From: Planococcus sp. (in: firmicutes)
Lineage (GTDB): Bacteria > Bacillota > Bacilli > Bacillales_A > Planococcaceae
DNA length: 5,659 nt
Reading direction: 5' to 3'
Assembly: GCA_030147225.1 (NCBI GenBank)
Contig: JASLAI010000310.1
Coordinates: 1-5,659, forward strand
Shown: one piece after another, positions 4,292 to 5,659 of the stretch
Layout of the letters: the number at the start of each line of letters is the position of its first letter
How positions within the stretch are numbered: the first letter of the stretch is position 1
The notes under the pieces: model-generated
Told to the model about the DNA's origin: nothing
The model's database searches: none
What the model saw: the letters and a program-made list of their open reading frames with translations, nothing else
Translations under genes and position numbers: made by a program

Positions 4292-5659
4292 TTAATATTT
4301 AAGCGCGACATTCTTCAAAATGGTGTAATTGCGCAAAGCTTCAAGGCCTTTCTCCCGACCGAACCCACTTTTCTTATATCCACCAAAAGGCATCTGAACA
4401 CCGCCGCCTGCCCCATAATTATTAATAAAAACTTGACCCGCCCGGATTTTACTGGCGACACGATGGGCCCGTGCGCCGTCTTTTGTCCAGACGCCAGTCA
4501 CCAGTCCATACTCAGTCCCATTCGCCAATTCAATCGCCTGCTGTTCCGTTTCGAATGAAAAAGCGGCAATGACTGGTGCAAAAATCTCTTCTTGGGCTAC
4601 ATAGCTTGTTGGTGCCAGCCCATCTATAACAGTCGGCTGAAAAAAATAGCCATTTTCGAGTCCTTTTGTTTCTTGGCGCTTACCACCCGTTAAAAATACA
4701 GCACCTTCATTTTTAGCGACATCCATAAATTCCATAATACGTGAAAACTGTTTTTCATTTAAAATCGGCCCTAAATCAGAATCATCTATTCCTTTTCCAA
4801 TTTGGATAGCTTCCATCTTCCCAACCACTTTTCGCAAAAATTCTTCTTTAATTGATTGCTGGACAAGCAAGCGCGACCCCGCCGAACAAGTTTGTCCTGC
4901 ATTTTGAATAATGGACCGCACAACCCAATCCACTGCTTCCTCCTGATCGCAATCCTCAAAGATGATATTCGGTGATTTGCCGCCAAGTTCCAAAGTTACC
5001 GGCTTGACGTTCTTAGCTGCTCCCATCATAACCGCCGATCCGGTTTGGACAGATCCTGTAAACGTAATATGGTCCACATCGGGATGTTCTGAAATCGCTG
5101 CCCCTGCTTCAAAGCCATAACCGGTTACTACATTAAAGACACCTTTCGGCAAAGCAGTTTGTTCAAAAATCTCTGCTAATTTGAGAGCAGTCAACGGGGT
5201 GTCTTCTGCTGGTTTCGCAATGACTGTATTGCCCGTTGCTATCGCTGCTGCTGTAGAGCGTGAAATAATTTGAAGCGGATAATTCCAGGGAACAATATGA
5301 GCCGTTACACCAATTGGCTCACGCAGGGTATAATCCAGAATTCCCGGCTGAACCGGTATGGTTTCTCCAAAAATCTTATCAGCCATTCCGGCGTAGTATT
5401 CGAAGTAAAGAGCTGCCGATTCGACATCTTTGCGTGCCTGTGTCAGTGGCTTCCCCGTATCCAAGGTTTCCAATAAAGCAATTTCTTCCAAATCTTCCCG
5501 CAAGGCATCCGCTACTTTATGTAAAATGCGTCCTCTTTCAATCGGCGGAAACGACTGCCATTCCTCCGATTCGAATGTCGATCGAGCCGCTTGCACTGCT
5601 GCATCTACATCTTCTTTTTTTCCCCTTGGAATTTCTGCCAAACTTTCACCTGTAGCTGG
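4292..5659 (-). CDS. NAD-dependent aldehyde dehydrogenase family protein (N-terminus beyond the right edge)
   Basis: The frame is open to the window edge and gives 455 residues, beginning PATGESLAEIPRG; about 30-40 residues are missing compared with the usual 490. A TTG at 5639-5641 is in frame but is not the start, because the family motif (N)PATGE lies upstream of it. Counting from the window edge: PWN at 124-126 with oxyanion-hole N126; K149 and E152 in AKPAEDTP, the Lys/Glu pair that typically gives NAD preference; the Rossmann turn FTGSVQTG (200-207); general base E224 in LELGGKSPN; catalytic C258 in NAGQTCSAGSR; E358 in EEIFAPV, binding the nicotinamide ribose; and the C-terminal PFGGYKKSGFGRE. 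All catalytic residues are present. The enzyme oxidises an aldehyde to the acid in the cytosol. It resembles the betaine-aldehyde/GbsA-like branch, but the INNYGAGGGVQMPFGG segment is shared by many ALDHs, so the substrate is open. It is transcribed toward, and ends at, the shared terminator. Confidence 0.95.
   Translation of the reverse strand, partial: PATGESLAEIPRGKKEDVDAAVQAARSTFESEEWQSFPPIERGRILHKVADALREDLEEIALLETLDTGKPLTQARKDVESAALYFEYYAGMADKIFGETIPVQPGILDYTLREPIGVTAHIVPWNYPLQIISRSTAAAIATGNTVIAKPAEDTPLTALKLAEIFEQTALPKGVFNVVTGYGFEAGAAISEHPDVDHITFTGSVQTGSAVMMGAAKNVKPVTLELGGKSPNIIFEDCDQEEAVDWVVRSIIQNAGQTCSAGSRLLVQQSIKEEFLRKVVGKMEAIQIGKGIDDSDLGPILNEKQFSRIMEFMDVAKNEGAVFLTGGKRQETKGLENGYFFQPTVIDGLAPTSYVAQEEIFAPVIAAFSFETEQQAIELANGTEYGLVTGVWTKDGARAHRVASKIRAGQVFINNYGAGGGVQMPFGGYKKSGFGREKGLEALRNYTILKNVALKY

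Noticed and set aside
5639..5641. In-frame TTG as the start of the aldehyde dehydrogenase gene
   Set aside because: The frame continues upstream to the window edge with PATGES, part of the conserved NPATGE region, so the true start is outside the window.
5314..5655. A 113-codon plus-strand ORF opposite the aldehyde dehydrogenase gene
   Set aside because: It lies entirely antisense to conserved ALDH coding sequence, has no recognisable domain and has the composition expected of a shadow frame.

Overview
The window looks like chromosomal DNA of a low- to mid-GC Firmicute, most probably Planococcaceae (Planococcus or a close relative). The reasons are Bacillus-type protein sequences (a PncB and an ammonia-dependent NadE of B. 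subtilis type, a MoxR/DUF58 pair like yeaC-yeaD), strong GGAGG ribosome binding sites, sigma-A type promoters and AT-rich intergenic DNA. The family assignment is inference from overall similarity; no marker gene is present.

All four longer genes and the truncated fifth lie on the minus strand, so in transcription order the window reads from right to left. From the right edge: an NAD-type aldehyde dehydrogenase (4292-5659, N-terminus outside the window); a 558-base gene-poor interval (3734-4291); the NAD salvage pair pncB (2264-3733) and nadE (1424-2251), 12 bases apart and closed by a hairpin terminator; then a sigma-A type promoter, a MoxR AAA+ ATPase (309-1259) and, overlapping it by ATGA, the first 104 residues of a DUF58 membrane protein that runs off the left edge.

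PncB makes nicotinate mononucleotide from nicotinate and NadE carries out the final amidation of deamido-NAD to NAD; the middle step (NadD) is not encoded here. The MoxR/DUF58 pair is a conserved unit in which the ATPase probably acts as a chaperone or remodeller for a membrane or cell-envelope complex.

The most interesting part is 3952-4276 on the plus strand. A near-consensus promoter (TTGACA, 17 bp, GATACT with an extended -10) faces away from pncB, and about 290 bases later there is a 14-bp bidirectional hairpin terminator, with no full-length gene between. The enclosed sequence can fold into a compact four-stem cloverleaf (4060-4136) that I cannot assign to a known RNA family. It also contains a 29-codon ORF whose frame continues, after one in-frame TAA, for another 44 codons. 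It is best described as an unassigned small RNA gene, a small-protein gene, or both.
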